Origin: Paratinospora sagittata
Taxonomy: Eukaryota; Streptophyta; Magnoliopsida; Ranunculales; Menispermaceae
DNA: 64,000 bases
NCBI GenBank assembly: GCA_035771175.1
Contig: CM069598.1
Span: forward strand, 8,091,413-8,155,412
Direction of reading: 5' to 3'
In this document: positions 35,707 through 49,900 of the stretch, in pieces
Position numbering within the stretch: the first letter of the stretch is position 1
How the letters are laid out: the number at the start of each line of letters is the position of its first letter
Notes under the pieces: generated by a model
What the model was told of the DNA's origin: nothing
The model's input: the letters and a program-made list of their open reading frames with translations, nothing else
Database searches by the model: none
Translations under genes and position numbers: made by a program

Positions 35707-37420
35707 TTTATGACTTATAAATCAATTAGAAAACTCAAACATTCAATATTATCTAAAATCTTAATTAAATAGCAACCAAATAATAAATAAGAAAAAACAG
35801 AAATCCCATCCTAATTAATCTAAAACTCTTGTACAATGACTATGTACATAAAAGGAGGAGGTAATGTGCCTTGGATCAGATACATTTTCACAAGTTTTTT
35901 TCTTGAGTGACTTGACTAACAAAAATATGCTGCTTTGCTTCTTGACAATTGCAAGATTTGAGTCTCTTAGTGGGGCAGAAATATCACATGGGCAATGGTG
36001 GTTGCACCATTAATATTGTTTGGTGCAGCTTAAGAGTACCTTTCTGCAGGTGGCTTCACTTCTCTTTTCATACCCAACTACCATGGCTGCATGGCATCAC
36101 CACCACCCATGACCCCATTATCCTTTTTCACTTTCTTTCTCTACTCCCATCATTGATGAACACAGTTACCTCAGTTTTGCCAAATGGCAAGCATGCAGCT
36201 GATTAGATCCCACCATTTTGAAAAAAGTAAAAATAATAATAATTATTAACTACATCTTCTTTTGATTATTTTTCAGGTAAGACTAGTAAGTATAAGTAAC
36301 TCTTTCCTCCTTTACAGTTCAATTTAATGCAGGTCACTCTTGGGGTCTTGACATCTTGTGTCAGAAAAGTTACTTTGATTCTGAATTGGGGCTCCTATTG
36401 GTGGATCATGCAACTTAAAAAATAATAATAATAGTAAGAGCATCTCTTTTAAGGATGCTCTTATTGCTTGAGAAAAATGAGTAGGGCCCTGTATTTTGGG
36501 ATATACACTGTTTTCCACTCCGACAAGGCTATATATAGCTTAGCTTTAAATTCTGCAAATTTTATGGGCATTTGCCATTTGACATTTGGTATATAGTCCT
36601 TTGGTTTGGATGTAAAGGCTTCATCAACATGTGGACTAGTAATCGGCTTAAACTATAAAGGAGATTAAAGGGCTCATTTTAAGTATTTTAATAGACATTA
36701 TTAACAAAAACTTGTGTAAATAAAATCAACGTATAAGATCACTAATAAGGATAATTAATTTAATTCGGGAGACTAGATTAATGGGCAACCAAGAACTACC
36801 ATGACTTTATCTGGTGTAAAGTTTTAATAAGATGGATGAATTATAGCTTAGAATAGTCATCATGGCATCTCCTCTGCATTTCCTAATTGTTTTTTTTTTC
36901 TTAATTATAGTAACAAAATAAATTATCTGATTGTCCCTGTAAAAAGTATGAAAATATATTACGAGCTAAACTATACCAAACTAACATTTTACATAAGCAA
37001 TGAGCTTTGCTTATGTTGATTTTTCATTTTTCTTCAACATTACCTCTCCAAAGAAGCAAACTCATTGCACATTTTATAACTTAGATTGCTTCATTCATGA
37101 CAACTTTTTCTTTTTTTCATTTTTTTTCTTCTAATGTTAGGGCAAATGTGAGGGGCTTTTGACATGATTGTCACAAAAAATTTTTAAAAAAATTACAAAT
37201 GCCATTAAAATTGACTCATTTGTCATGAGTTGACCAATTAATAATGGAGCTTTTTTATACTTATATTTTCTTAAAAGATGCCTTCATTTAAAAATAAAAA
37301 AAATCCTGTGTGGCACCCATTCATTAGATCTAAAATCCACGTAACACCAAATTATTAGCTGACCAGGCTTTGACTGGTCAAGCAAAATTTTTTTAATTTT
37401 ATGTGATAATAAGTCAAAAG

Positions 37421-37480
37421 CCTCAAATGTGAAACTACAATTTTCAAAAGCCTCAAATGTGAAACTACAATTTTCAAAAG
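37421..37480. repeat. 30-bp tandem duplication present only in the right arm
   Basis: CCTCAAATGTGAAACTACAA plus TTTTCAAAAG is present twice in tandem (37421-37450, 37451-37480). The left arm has a single copy near 1363-1393. It accounts for most of the length difference between the arms. Confidence 0.92.
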
Positions 37481-37961
37481 GGTAAGGTGGGTTATAATTA
37501 TGACAAGAGTGGTGTCAAAGTACAAGCACTCAGAGCTAAAAACATAGGAACAGCTTAATTAAAATTAACACTAGATAAGCTCAACTCAACTTAACAAAGT
37601 CTTTTTCCAATTTTATAGATTCGCCTACATGAACCTGTTTCTTGACCACATTAATAACAATAACGGCACTACAATTGCAGTGATCACTTGCCATGTTTAC
37701 AGATAAGTTCAAAATCAATCTTAAGCTGTTAAAAGGGTAGAAAAGGGGAGATGTTTCAAGTTCCATTGAGTTTGGCTAATAAGACAAGCAGAAGCAATGG
37801 ATGAATTTGATTGATATTAATGCACTACTCAAAATTCTGTTCTATTTTACACACAGAAAAAAAAAATACAATTTAATGGCCACAAAAAAGAACAACATTC
37901 AAATACAATGCCATACCTCTTGTTCAATGACCACCATATAAATAAATGACGTATATATTGC

Positions 37962-40900
37962 TCAAACGGCAGAAAGGCTCGCCCATTTCCCTAGTTCGTA
38001 GGGATCCGCATAGTAATATAACTTGATTCTGTTAGCAAGAGACAAGCCGGATGCCATAGGTGGGGCTCTAAAATCAGAGTCATCCTGTTCAGCTGGATCG
38101 TCAGAAAAGACCGCAATATCACCAAGAAGTTTGAAAGTGATCAGACGAGCCTCTATAGGTCCTGGAAAATCAAAATACATGGGCGTTCCAGCTCGAGCCA
38201 CTGGCAACCGGTATTCTCCCACAGTAACCAAGTTGTTCGGTTCCTGCAAATGTAACATTTTGCCATTTGATGATAATAAGTAAACATGTTTTCACAGTGC
38301 TTAATAGTTAGAAGACTCTGTACAACATATATCAGTTGTACAACTCCCTTGACCTGGAGAGAGCTATACCGTATGTATTTTAAAGTTTTAAGATAGAAAT
38401 AAAATGCTTGGTGACAGGAAAACCATATATAACCAGAAGAGTGAGATCATGTAGCAAATGTACTCAAAGATGCAGATTTACTTCAAAGTACCTGAAGAGC
38501 AGATACTTGGATGTATAAAACAGCTGTATATATGTGTCTGTCGTCCAACCATGTTAAAGAATTATCCCAGATATTCTCTTCTGAAAAAGGTGCATGGCTA
38601 ACTCGAGGCCTAATCGCACTGAAAGCATCAATGCGAAATCCAGCTAGCTGAGGTGATGTTGGTAACAAATATTGTTCCAAGACACGATCATCATTCATTA
38701 ACCTTTCAGCCTCAATTGGAACCTGCCAGAAAATTGAATCAGTAGATGCATTGTGCTGACTGCACAAAAATTAACAAAATGAAGAAGGAAACTCTCAATC
38801 ACAAGTGCCAGCTTACCTTGAATCGACTCAACTGACGCCCTCTCTCCAACCATGATTTTACATCTATTTGATCAGATCTTTGGTTTGGTCCAAGTCCTAA
38901 ATCTGTTCTCACAGGGCTTCCAATAACTAATAGCCTCTTGGCATGTAGAAATGGCTCACTTTCAGCTGTCCCCCCAAAAGAGGCACGCCGACTAACTTCT
39001 GAGAAGGGATTCTCATCTAGAGAAAGCAGATTGTACTCTTTCTCCAAACTAACAGAACTTGAGACAGACCCTCGAAGGCACATAGTCACCCAAATGATAC
39101 GACACCGAACAGGATTTTGGAAAGTGAATTCCACATGCCTTGGAACCTGATTTGACCTACCAGACTTTTCATGCCCATAAAAATCAGTAGAGGGTGAGAT
39201 GAGGGATTGAACAGACCATTTTCCCATGCATGATCGCTCTTCCTTATTTATCTTATTGCTGGCCCATATTTGCACCTGTACTAACAGTAAAGAGTAAGAT
39301 TTGTGAGACGGTCATAACAGAACAGAAATCAAAAAAATATTAGAAGAGATAGCATCCTCAAAAGTGAATGGAGGTGAACAATGCAACAAAAGTAGCAAGA
39401 AATGAGAAATACTAAAAAACTGCAGTGGAGAAGCAAGATAGCATTAGAGAAAGAACAAAACTCAAGCCAGATGTCCAAATCATTTAGCCACCATTGAAGT
39501 TGTAAGTAGAGGAAATTTTCCACTTAAAACTGCAAGACAAGCTCATCCAAGCTCCACGTGCAGTCCAAGGTGGTTTCCTTGAAGAAAAACACAACAGCAG
39601 GCAGCAGCAGGCTACCAGAGGAATTTCTTGAGTCAAACACCTCACTATATCACCATGTACAACAATCGGTTGACCAGAAGTGTCAGTGAGTTTACTATTG
39701 AAAAGGCATAACCAGAACTAAATATTGAAGGAATGAATAATCTCTAAGAATGACCTATGCGATAAAAAATGAGCATTAGAACAAAGCCAACATGACTTCT
39801 ATATAAAATCATCCACTTTAAATGACCTATGGCCCTTTCAAAAGTTGACAGAGAAACTAACTTAAAAAAAAGGTGATCACAAGACTAGCATGAAACAATC
39901 CGAGACAGAAAATAATAAAAGTTAGTCCAAATGATAGTTTGATTCTACAAGTATGAACTCACAAAGGTTTATGGTTACCTATACTTCTGTTCTCAATACC
40001 AAACAAAGAAAGCTTATATTGAAAGTTGGAAGCAGTGTTGTATGGGTAACAACTAGGGCATACTGAAGTTAGCAATGGAAGGAGAGTAAACTTGACAATA
40101 CAGGTTGATGCCTTGACATCAACCCTTGAATTGAGCACGTGATATGAAGCAGTCACAACGTTGGATGGAGAGTAAGCTGAAATTTTTGATGCATAATTTG
40201 GATATCGGGGTGGGTAAAGTATTCAATTTTTTTTTCCTTTTTTTTATTTTGCTTTGTTTACTTCAATTGAGCATGTGATAAGAACTACGAAGTCAAACTA
40301 GTGTCTTCTTCCTGTTCATTTAACATGATGGCGAAGTAACCATAAAATAAAATAAAAAAAACAGCAAGGTGCTTACTGTAGGACAATCTGATGTCGAATA
40401 GCCACATGGACTAATAAGTAAGACAACCCCAGAGACATCTGAGAGATTGCCAAGGACAATAGCAAATTCAATACTGAAGACACTAGAGGGAGCTCTCCAA
40501 TATGAGTGTTGTGATCCAGAATTCAGTGGGGCAAGCAATGAAATGGCTGGAGCCGAGCCTACTGCTGTCTCAACCTGCAAGAAGACTAATCTAGTTAGAT
40601 TTTCAAGACAATCATGTAAATAAGTTGAATAATGAAGCAATGCTCACAACAATAGCTGGCAAATCTTCCAAGTGCAATATTTTGGCCACCAAGTGAACAA
40701 TAATTAATTGATTAAGCATGCTCTTTCAGTAAGTGATAGAAAATTAGTAATACACGGACAACAACCAGCTTTCCATGTTAGAACTTAGAAGTAGAAATAG
40801 CCTCTTCAAAAACACATCAACACAATAGGCTGTTATACCGAGTGTAGAAGGCTGGCAAATGGATATTCAGCTAATGATTCTTCCCCATCAAGTACTTTTT

Positions 40901-43900
40901 TCAAGGCCTCAACAGCTGTCTGATTATCAGAGATTCTGCTTCTTTCAGGTGAAGAATTCCATGATGAAAGTCCAATAATTTGGTCTAGAGCATTATGTGC
41001 GGCTCTGTCTGCACGTGAAGTTCTCCTCATGCTAATCAAGACTCTGACATAGTCCAACATCAAGGCATCAAGGACAACCTCGTTGCAGCATGACTTACAG
41101 ATAACCCCATCCATTATAGACGAGTGATTAGTAGAAACTCCATCAGTTTGGCCACTCTGGCTTGGAAAGCCACCGTAGCTTGTCACATCCCTCGAGTTAA
41201 AACTTGACAGCAGTAGAGCTCCTTTACCAGCACAGCAAGATTTACAAACTTTTTTTTCACAATTTGAACATATCATGATGGATGGCGAAGCTCCTCCAGA
41301 CACGACCATAGAAGGTACTTGTGCACACGACCCTTTTACATGCTGGACCTCACAGGTGGCACCAGAACAGGCCTCTCCAATTCCAGTAATATTCCAGAAA
41401 TCTATGGCACCATCATCAACTTTCTCAAGGCCGATTGCAGCAGTAACTTTGTCTTCTAGTGCTGCTTGCCCCAGCAATGCTAGGGTGCTTGCGACTTTGC
41501 ATAATCTTCCCATGTATGAATCTTCAAGTAATCCATTTGGATCTAAACTAGCAGGATCTATACCAATTGCCAGCAAAGCTCTATCCCTTTCAGCAGCAGA
41601 GAGATTCATTCGTAAGCGTTCAATTTCAAGTTTCATGGCTTCTTCAAAGTCTATCCCTCTTGGCTGTAATGCAAAATACATGGCACATTTGGTATAAAGT
41701 TAATTAGAACCAGTTCTATTATCATTCCTAAATCATCATATATTCTTTCAAGATAGGTGAAACTGAACACAGTGAAAAACAATTGAGTTGCAAAATACAG
41801 AAAGATTAGAATAGAAGTTTGCATTAAATTACAACAAATAGAAATCCCCAGATTCCAGGCACTATTTCAAGTGCTTAACAAAATAATTGCAAGAATTAAA
41901 AGATTATATTTTCCAAGTGCAGTGTCACTGAATATGGAAACTAGTGTCAACTGCCAAGTCAGAAGTGCTTGCAAACAACAATGCTAACAAACGTAAGCCA
42001 GCGAACTAATGTTGAAGCCAACTAGAATTCATGTGTTACTAACCAAGGCTTACTTTAGAAGGGTATGCCATTTTTTTTTATTTTTTGCAGATCATCAACC
42101 ATTTTGGGTTTCTATCTACAATATCCAATGCAAATAAGAAAGCAGTAAACCTACTCTCAAAATTATAGATATGACTGCAATTGTTCTACAATCCACACTA
42201 AAGCAAACTACTTCTAGTATAAGTCAGTCATCCAGTAATAAGGGAGCATCAACTAGCAGAAGAAAATGATGAAAATACAAAATAGTTTAGTTAACCCAAC
42301 TACTACAAATTACCCTCAAATCACAAGTATAGCCCATTCAATCATCTCTTTGCAGGCACCCACAGCAGCATTCAAATAATATCCATCAATTTCACATGTT
42401 TAAGCCTCCGACTTATAAATCACTTCCGTAAAAGATAGGAAACTGTCTCTCCAATACATAAATGGCTGGAACTGGGATTTCACATTCTCACCATCAAGGT
42501 TAAGTATTAATAATTATGCTATCAAGGCTCAAAACTAGCAACTAATAGTTGGGGATGACCACAGCATGAGTGGAAGCATGTTATAACCTTCAGAACGAAA
42601 CAAAAATGGCTAACAGCAATAGAAATACATTATTTCCTTAAAGGAACTGAAGCACTGTGTGTACCACGCATGTTGGTGACAATCAAATCTGACGACAAAT
42701 ATGAAGTTCTATAAGATTATTGAGCTAAGTTTTTTCAGAAGCACTGAATCAAGATAAAACACCATGATAAGAGTTTAACACATACCGTATGAGAACCTAT
42801 CAGGGCCTTGACACAATTTATGTAGTGCTGGGTACCTCTCTCTCTTCCATCTTGTGGAGAAACAGCCGACTTCAAATCTGCTTCATGATTATTGTAATCT
42901 ATAACAGCATTATCTAAGAAATCAAGCACATCCCCACCACCAGACCCAACAACTCCTGTTGAACTTGATAGCTCTGGTTGAGAGACCACTTCAGAAAACC
43001 CAAAATCTCCAGTCAAGAGGTCAACATTAAGACTAAGAGGTGCACTAGGTTGAGCTGATGAAAGAACATTCTTGCTGGATGAAGCACAAGTAAATGGATT
43101 GGTATCTGAATCACATAAGAAGGAGTTGCTCTCCTCCTGATTCTTATTGAGAAGATCAGTAAATTTCAGGCCACGGCCTCCCTTAGCAAATATGCTCCTC
43201 CAAGGAAGAGAAACACCAAGCACCTCAATCTGAAACAATATTCAGTATTAGGATAATAGGATCAGGAAGCAGCCCAATTTTGATCACCAACGTGGCAACC
43301 GAAAACCAAAAAAAGGAGAAAGAGCTGAGTCTTCAGACATCAAAAGTTGTTACAGTTGATAGACCCTCTTCTCTCTTCTATTTGAAGAACAGACACTAGG
43401 TATATTCCTCAAAGACTAAAATATCCCTGGCCCACATAGTAATAACAAATTATTTGGTTCTAGCCTCCAACAACTCAAACCACGACATAACCATGTATGA
43501 TTTGATATACTTAAAACATCAAGAAACATATACAATCAAGTAAAACATGTTTCAAGGAAAAAGCATTAAGCATTATACAAAGTTATAGTTGACTAGATTT
43601 TGCAGATATTATGTACCCATAGTCATTGTTGGGAATTGGGAGAGCCATTTATTTTTCATCTTCTCAACTTATTAACTATTAACGGTTTCGATAGAGGAAG
43701 ACAAAGAACAAATATATGTATATAGATAACTACGAAAAATATAATATAACAGAAAGCTTCCCCCTTGATAGAGGGGAGTAGAGGAAGTAGATTCATATTC
43801 ATGCATCCAATTTTTGCAGTTGGGAAAAAAGACTGCCGAGTCAAATACTAATGACTCGTCATACTGCACACAATAAAGTATTTTGCCAAGTTGCGCTATA

Positions 43901-46900
43901 CTAGTGACTCGCCATGAAAAAGATTTGTCGACTGTTGAGTTGAGTAATACTTGCTATACTCGATTCAATGAAGCTTTTTTTGCAATTAAATTTTCCAATT
44001 AAATGGGGTCAGCTATCCCAGTGACTCCCAATGAATTTCAAAAACTTTATAAATTTGAATAAGATAGTTATCCTACAAGGTTCAGCTCTATATCTCATCT
44101 TGAAAGGGAAATTCATCAGGAAGTTGACCGTGTAGAGACTGACAAGGATAATCCACTTTCTAAAATTTAATGGTAGGAAAATGTCTGAGGCTCATGATCA
44201 GATGCTTCCTGAGATGCTCTACACTGGCCCATGCGTCTAAAAGTAAGTGTTTATGTCAGACAACAAAGTACCAAAAACAAGTTCATGCCTTTGATACATA
44301 TGCTAACAATGAATTCGAGAAATTGGACAGCTTGTGCAGGATGGTTATCCCTTAATATAACTGCCCTAATGCAACACATCAAGCATTTTAATCAAATTCC
44401 ACTACTGTCATTGGCAGAAATTTTATCTGTGCAAAAGTAATAGTAACTGAATTACTTACCAGTTACCAAGGAAACATGCATCATACTGCTGAAAGAAACA
44501 GAAGTCAATAGCTGAAAATAAGGAGCATTAACATATACTAAAAGATCCTATTTGTACCTCACCAAGAGTAATAGGTGTTTTTCCAGTAACAGCAGGATAA
44601 AAAGTAAGTGCAACCACACGGGCAAGAAAATCCAGCTCTCCCTCCAATTCTTCAAAATCATACAATGGTGAAAAGCCGGGGGTTTCTTGAGTATGACGGC
44701 GTGCACCCGCACCAGTGATCGCTGTATCCTCTGGGCTAACTGGGCCAGTTAATGGTATCAAGAGTTTTGTCCCATTTGAACACTGAGGAATAAAAGCTCC
44801 CTGCAGAGGCCAGTCAATAAGTGTAGTCGGTTAAATTTTACAATATGGATTTAATAACGCATCATGATGTTTGTTTTAATGTCCTAAAGGAAAGAAAAAG
44901 AAGTATTCAAATAGGACGATCTGTTGGACACAAACTCGCCTCACGAAGCAGGAACCCTGAGTTCGAATCCCACCCCAAGGGGACTATAGAATTTCAGATG
45001 TGCAAGAATAGAGAGGTTCATTTCCATCTGGAGAGATTACTTGAATGCTCTATGAAGCCTAAAAAACTTAGTAAAAGAAGAAGAGATTAAAGAAACACAA
45101 AAAAGTTATTTAGAAAAGTTATTAAAATAAAAAACATTAGAAAAATAAAGTGTGGAAGAACACATAATAATTAAGGGAAACAAATGAAAATATATGCTCA
45201 AGTAGAATTAGTACACTTGAGGTTAAAAAACATTTAAGTAAAATGAAAATTTTCGAATGAACGATATTCTTATTTAGGTCTGGTCTGAAAGATTTTAGAG
45301 TTATTGATGAAATCACAATTTTGTATATTTTTACCCCTAAACATGACAATGAGGATGCATTTTCAACTTCAAAAGTTGACAAAACATGGCAACCTAGCGA
45401 CGCAGGAAAACCCATGAAGGTAAAGTTGACGAACAATATATTAGTTATATGAGAGATAAAGTCAACCAACTTAGAATTGGTGTAATAGCCAGGAACCTGC
45501 TTCATGAGGCAGGAGTCATAAGCTTGAATCCCACCCCATGTGGGCCACTCCCAGTACAATTCCCAGTGTGTGAGGATAGGGAGGTTCATGCACATCTTCA
45601 AGGCTAGTCGAGAATAATAAGAGGCACAAATACCCTTCAATTAAAAAGATTTAAAAAAAAATGAAAAACAAAGTGATAAAAAAACAGACCTCCAAGACCA
45701 AATTAAGTCCATCTAGAGTGTGCCCTGTCCGTACATCAACTGTAGCAGGAAAAGTTGAATCATCTGCACCATGTGAAACTGTGAGAAGAAGTTGACAAAC
45801 ACGGCAAGGCTCATTAAGATAAATATAAACTTCAACCACATCGGCAGCCTGTGGACAAACCTGTCAAAACAATAGTTCATGAACTTAAATAAGTACAAAA
45901 GTAAGGAAGCTCTTGAGATTTAAGTTAAAAACTCCAACAACAAGAAGACTTCATTTTTCTAACAGCGGATCATGCCCATTCAAGTTTATTATCTCTAAAA
46001 AGGTACAAGGATTTCAAAATGTTTTGCAGTTCTAATGGAAATTTCGAAATTGCAAATTATGGTTTATCCCTTTACCCAACCCTGGAATGCTTATGCAATG
46101 AGTATGTCTTCTTTCCTATAGGCCTTTCCTCTTTTTCATATTTTCACAGATAAAAAGTATGCTAGTATTTAAGAATAATTTCCCACTATAAATGATTGAC
46201 TGAACTAAATAGATGAAACATTACAACTATTAACTATCCAATGTGATCTTTGCAATTGAAAGTTGAAACTGAACTTACTCGGGAAAAGTGAAGGGATAAA
46301 AGACACAGAAATAGATTGGTTATGTCGACGAATCAAGGAGAAAAGATGGAAGGCTTCGTGTTTATATATGCCATGGAACAAAGTGCTAATTGTTGAGGAC
46401 CTCACTCCAAATATTTTGATAATCACGAAAAATGTCATATGTTTAATGAGGTTTGCAAGTTTTTCAGTTTATTCATATTGATGATAAGGTAACATACTTC
46501 AAGCATCGAAGCTACGGCAAAAGTTGAAGACTTAAGATTAAGACCCAAGATTAAATTTTCGAACTTAATGTTTTAGTGGAATACTAGAATCTAGGGTTGT
46601 AATTGATCCATCTTAGTTTTCAGCACATATCATACATATCACGGTTTTGAAAATGATATTCAAAAGAGCTTAATTGATTTTTGAAATCCATGGTTATTGA
46701 TGATTTTAAGTGTTTAAGTTCATTTATACTTTGAAAAGTGTTTTTGAAGTTAAAAAATGAAAATACTTTGATACTTCAAAAACACAAAAATGAGAAAATT
46801 TGGTCAGGAAAGTCAACTATGTAATCAGACAACCGGCTATACAGGCATTGTACATAAACTAACAGATTCTGCCTTAAATGACCAGTACACTCAACTATCA

Positions 46901-49900
46901 TTTGAAACAGTCAATTGTATAGACTACCTATTGACTGGAAGCTCTTTGCGGTCAACCGCATGCTGTGAATTCTGCAACCCAAACTTTTGGGTATTCCCCA
47001 ATTGATTGTGTTGAGTTTGCAGCAGACTGAGCAAGGAGAGTTAGTCAACTAGACAGATTATAGTCGACTGTAAAAGCAAGATTCCAAGCATGCTCATACG
47101 AGATTTGAATATATCGTACAATTTGACACTTTAACAGTCTAGCCGCCACTAGAGGACTATATACTGAATGCCCCTAAGCCAATGGAATAGTAACACTGAT
47201 GAATTTAGAGATATTTCAAATCAGTCTCTTGAGCACCAACTTTCAAATTTTTGAATTTCATAGAACTTGTGCAGACGTTTCTGAGTTGTTGTAATTCTGC
47301 GAACTCTCAGGCTTTGTTGAAGCACTCAAATTGTTTTCAAAAATATCAAGCATCCTCAATCATTAAGCATTAATTTAATAAATATTCTGGGCTAAGAATA
47401 CAAGAGGGATTCATGCTTTACTCTAACTATTTCTTAATTTGTTTCGTAAGAACAAGCTCAACCTCACTCATTGTATTCAAGTAGCTAGTTATCTACTAAG
47501 AAGTTCCTAGTGAAGGAACGGTGATTGTAATGATTTGATCCTCAACTGTTGAGCAGGATAAAGTTAGTGGATCTGGTGAAAATCTTGGACAGGGAGTCCA
47601 AGTTGTGGATGTAGGCAGGGGGTTGATTCTGCTCATTTGATTTTGGCACTTGCACAACATATTAGAGTGATTTTGGGAAGCAAAAAAAATCTTACAAAAA
47701 AAGCAATTCACCAACCTCTCAGATTTTCACCCGGGCCATCACAAAGATAATATATGGGTCAATTTCTAACACTGATATGGTGTTTAATATTCCAACCACT
47801 ATGTACTCGAGGCACAAGCATACAACATTGTATTGTCATAAGTCAAATTTTATGGATAAATGGATTGCTAATCAAGAAAGGAAGCGTCTAATATGTTTTT
47901 GTAGTCAACATACATGCCTGCATCAAGATATATTTCATATTTTCACATAAAAAGCACACATCCTCATTTCTCACATCATCTGTTAGGTCTTAGGTGTGAG
48001 GTGGAGAGCAGTGTGAGGACTCACACACATGCAGCATCATGCAACAAAGGATTTGTTTGACTGCTTTCTGGGAGGAAATTTAAAAAACAATTGCAAATAA
48101 CTCAAAAACAAAATCATATAAAATTGTAAATTTTGAGCCAAGTAGAAAGTGCTACATCTTTAAAGGTTGACTAGAATATCAGAAAATTCGGTGCTGACAA
48201 TGAAGACAATACTCAAGGATGTATCAACTGGAGTTCAGGATTGATTACAACAAGCAGAAAAAAGTATAAAGCCTTATCACAACTATTTGGAGTCCCTACA
48301 AATATTTCATTAAACTATCTGTGTAGGATTTAGGGTCTAATTTTCTGTTAGATTTAGAGAATGTCTTTTCTCATTAATGCAATCCAAGAGTAAGCATTTA
48401 AATTTCACAAAATTAATTTGCTTGATATTCTTATGTTTAAAATTGTCAAAGGATTAAATTTGGTTCATACATTACCATACATCTCATATAAATTATAAAA
48501 CAAAAGATATTATTTTCTTTTAATTAATATCATAGAGCAAGGATACCACCATAATATCACCAATTAAATGAATCCTTGTAAGTAAATATTAGTTAAAAAG
48601 TAAAACTAATAGGTTAGTTTAAATAACAGTGTGATCACAATATTGAGTTCTATTTATCCTGCTCAAATAGACCCATTATGTCCCCCATGATAACTTGAAA
48701 ACCATTACATTTGTTTCATCTAGTGCAGATCAAGGAAGAAGATTACCCATGTCAAATCTTTTCCTTTGAAACTCAGAAGATCAGCTCCCCCATTAAAACT
48801 CGGAAACATGTTTCCAACTGTCTTCAAGAAGCATGCAGGTGGTCGGGACAAAACCTGCATCATTCAGCAATCCATCGAAAAAACAAAAGAATATTGCCAT
48901 TAAAATACATCAATTAGGTCATACTATGAATTATAAAAAAGAACTTTTAAGTTCAACAAATGGGTGCAAGAATAACAGGATAAACGCTACAATAAAGCCA
49001 TTGGTAAGTCATACCTCTAAAGGATGCACTGAAATTGACGGAAGATGCTTAAACAACCTCATTCCAAGAAACATTTCTAGTTGCTTCTGGCGAGAACTGT
49101 CAACAACTGCATTTTTGTATCTTCTCTGCAAAGTGATCTTCATATTCTGTGCAGCAGAAAACTGTTTAAACTTGCCAGTTTCTTCATTAAATATACTGAG
49201 GATTTGACTATGCATGGCTTTTGAACCAGTATAGAGTGTTGCATGAATATCACCAGCAAGAAGAAACAAATCAGCAAGTTGAGATATTGGTGACAATATT
49301 GTTGATCTTTTGAATTCATCAAATGTCATATCAAATCTCTTCCAGGGTTTATCTGGACATGGATGCACCCAAGTAGTGGTCCTAGTGTTGTGGTCAATGT
49401 AATATGTCTTCCCTGTCACTGCATCTGAACGCTTTTCCCAGCCTGGTGGCAGTGGAGCAGTATATCCACCATGGCTATTCAAGGAAGAATAACCGAAAGC
49501 TAAGTCGCTATCAAGAGACACTCCTAATCTTCTACATTGCTCAACAAAAACTTGGAGGGATCCAAAATAACTAGCAGCATTGGTTCTATCCAAAGAATCT
49601 GCACAGTTGAATCGTATAACCCCATTTTGATGTGATCTTAAGCAAAATGCACCTTCAAAGTCAGTAGTGCAGATTATTTCTCCTTTGCAATCCTCAAGCC
49701 GCTGCCGCGAGAACAGATAATCCCCTTCACACATGCCTACTGTTACTGTTGGTGCTTTTAGGAGTTTCCACAGTCCCTCAATTGTTTGCTGCTCACCTTT
49801 TAATCTTACACTGGCATGCCAGTCATAATTTATCAAATGAATCCGCGTGTTTGGAAGTTTTCTCGTAGATCTGATGAAGTTAATGGATTCCACAAAATGT

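Larger units (their letters stand above)
34564..37961. other. MIR171 upstream region and SAC9 3' flank, right copy
   Basis: Mirror of 886-4248. It contains the (GA)27 tract (34677-34730), the MITE (35570-35706), poly-A (about 35360-35383) and, from about 36660 onward, the SNPs and indels that separate this arm from the left one. No protein gene was recognised. Confidence 0.7.
20752..38846 (-). repeat. Right arm of the inverted duplication
   Basis: This is the reverse complement of 1-18060. It starts at the first base after the 100-N gap, which is where a contig would begin. It is about 35 bp longer than the left arm, mainly because of a 30-bp tandem duplication at 37421-37480 present only here. 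Past 38846 the sequence continues as the rest of SAC9. The matching left sequence would lie outside the window. Confidence 0.97.
44801..45689 (-). other. SAC9 intron 6, carrying two SINE-like insertions
   Basis: This 0.9 kb intron is largely made of two related tRNA-derived elements in the same orientation (44915-45080 and 45475-45655), antisense to SAC9. Confidence 0.65.

Noticed and set aside
1..38846. A biological palindrome or inverted-duplication amplification system
   Set aside because: Near-identical arms could be biological, but the turn coincides with a scaffold gap, the right arm starts at a contig end, and the inner boundary shows no repeat or transposon that would explain it. Kept as a finding only in its artefact form.
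44950..44990. tRNA-like GTTCGAATCC motif inside a SAC9 intron
   Set aside because: It looks like a T-loop/B box, but no acceptor or anticodon stem forms around it and a related copy lies 550 bases away. It fits a SINE head, not a tRNA gene.
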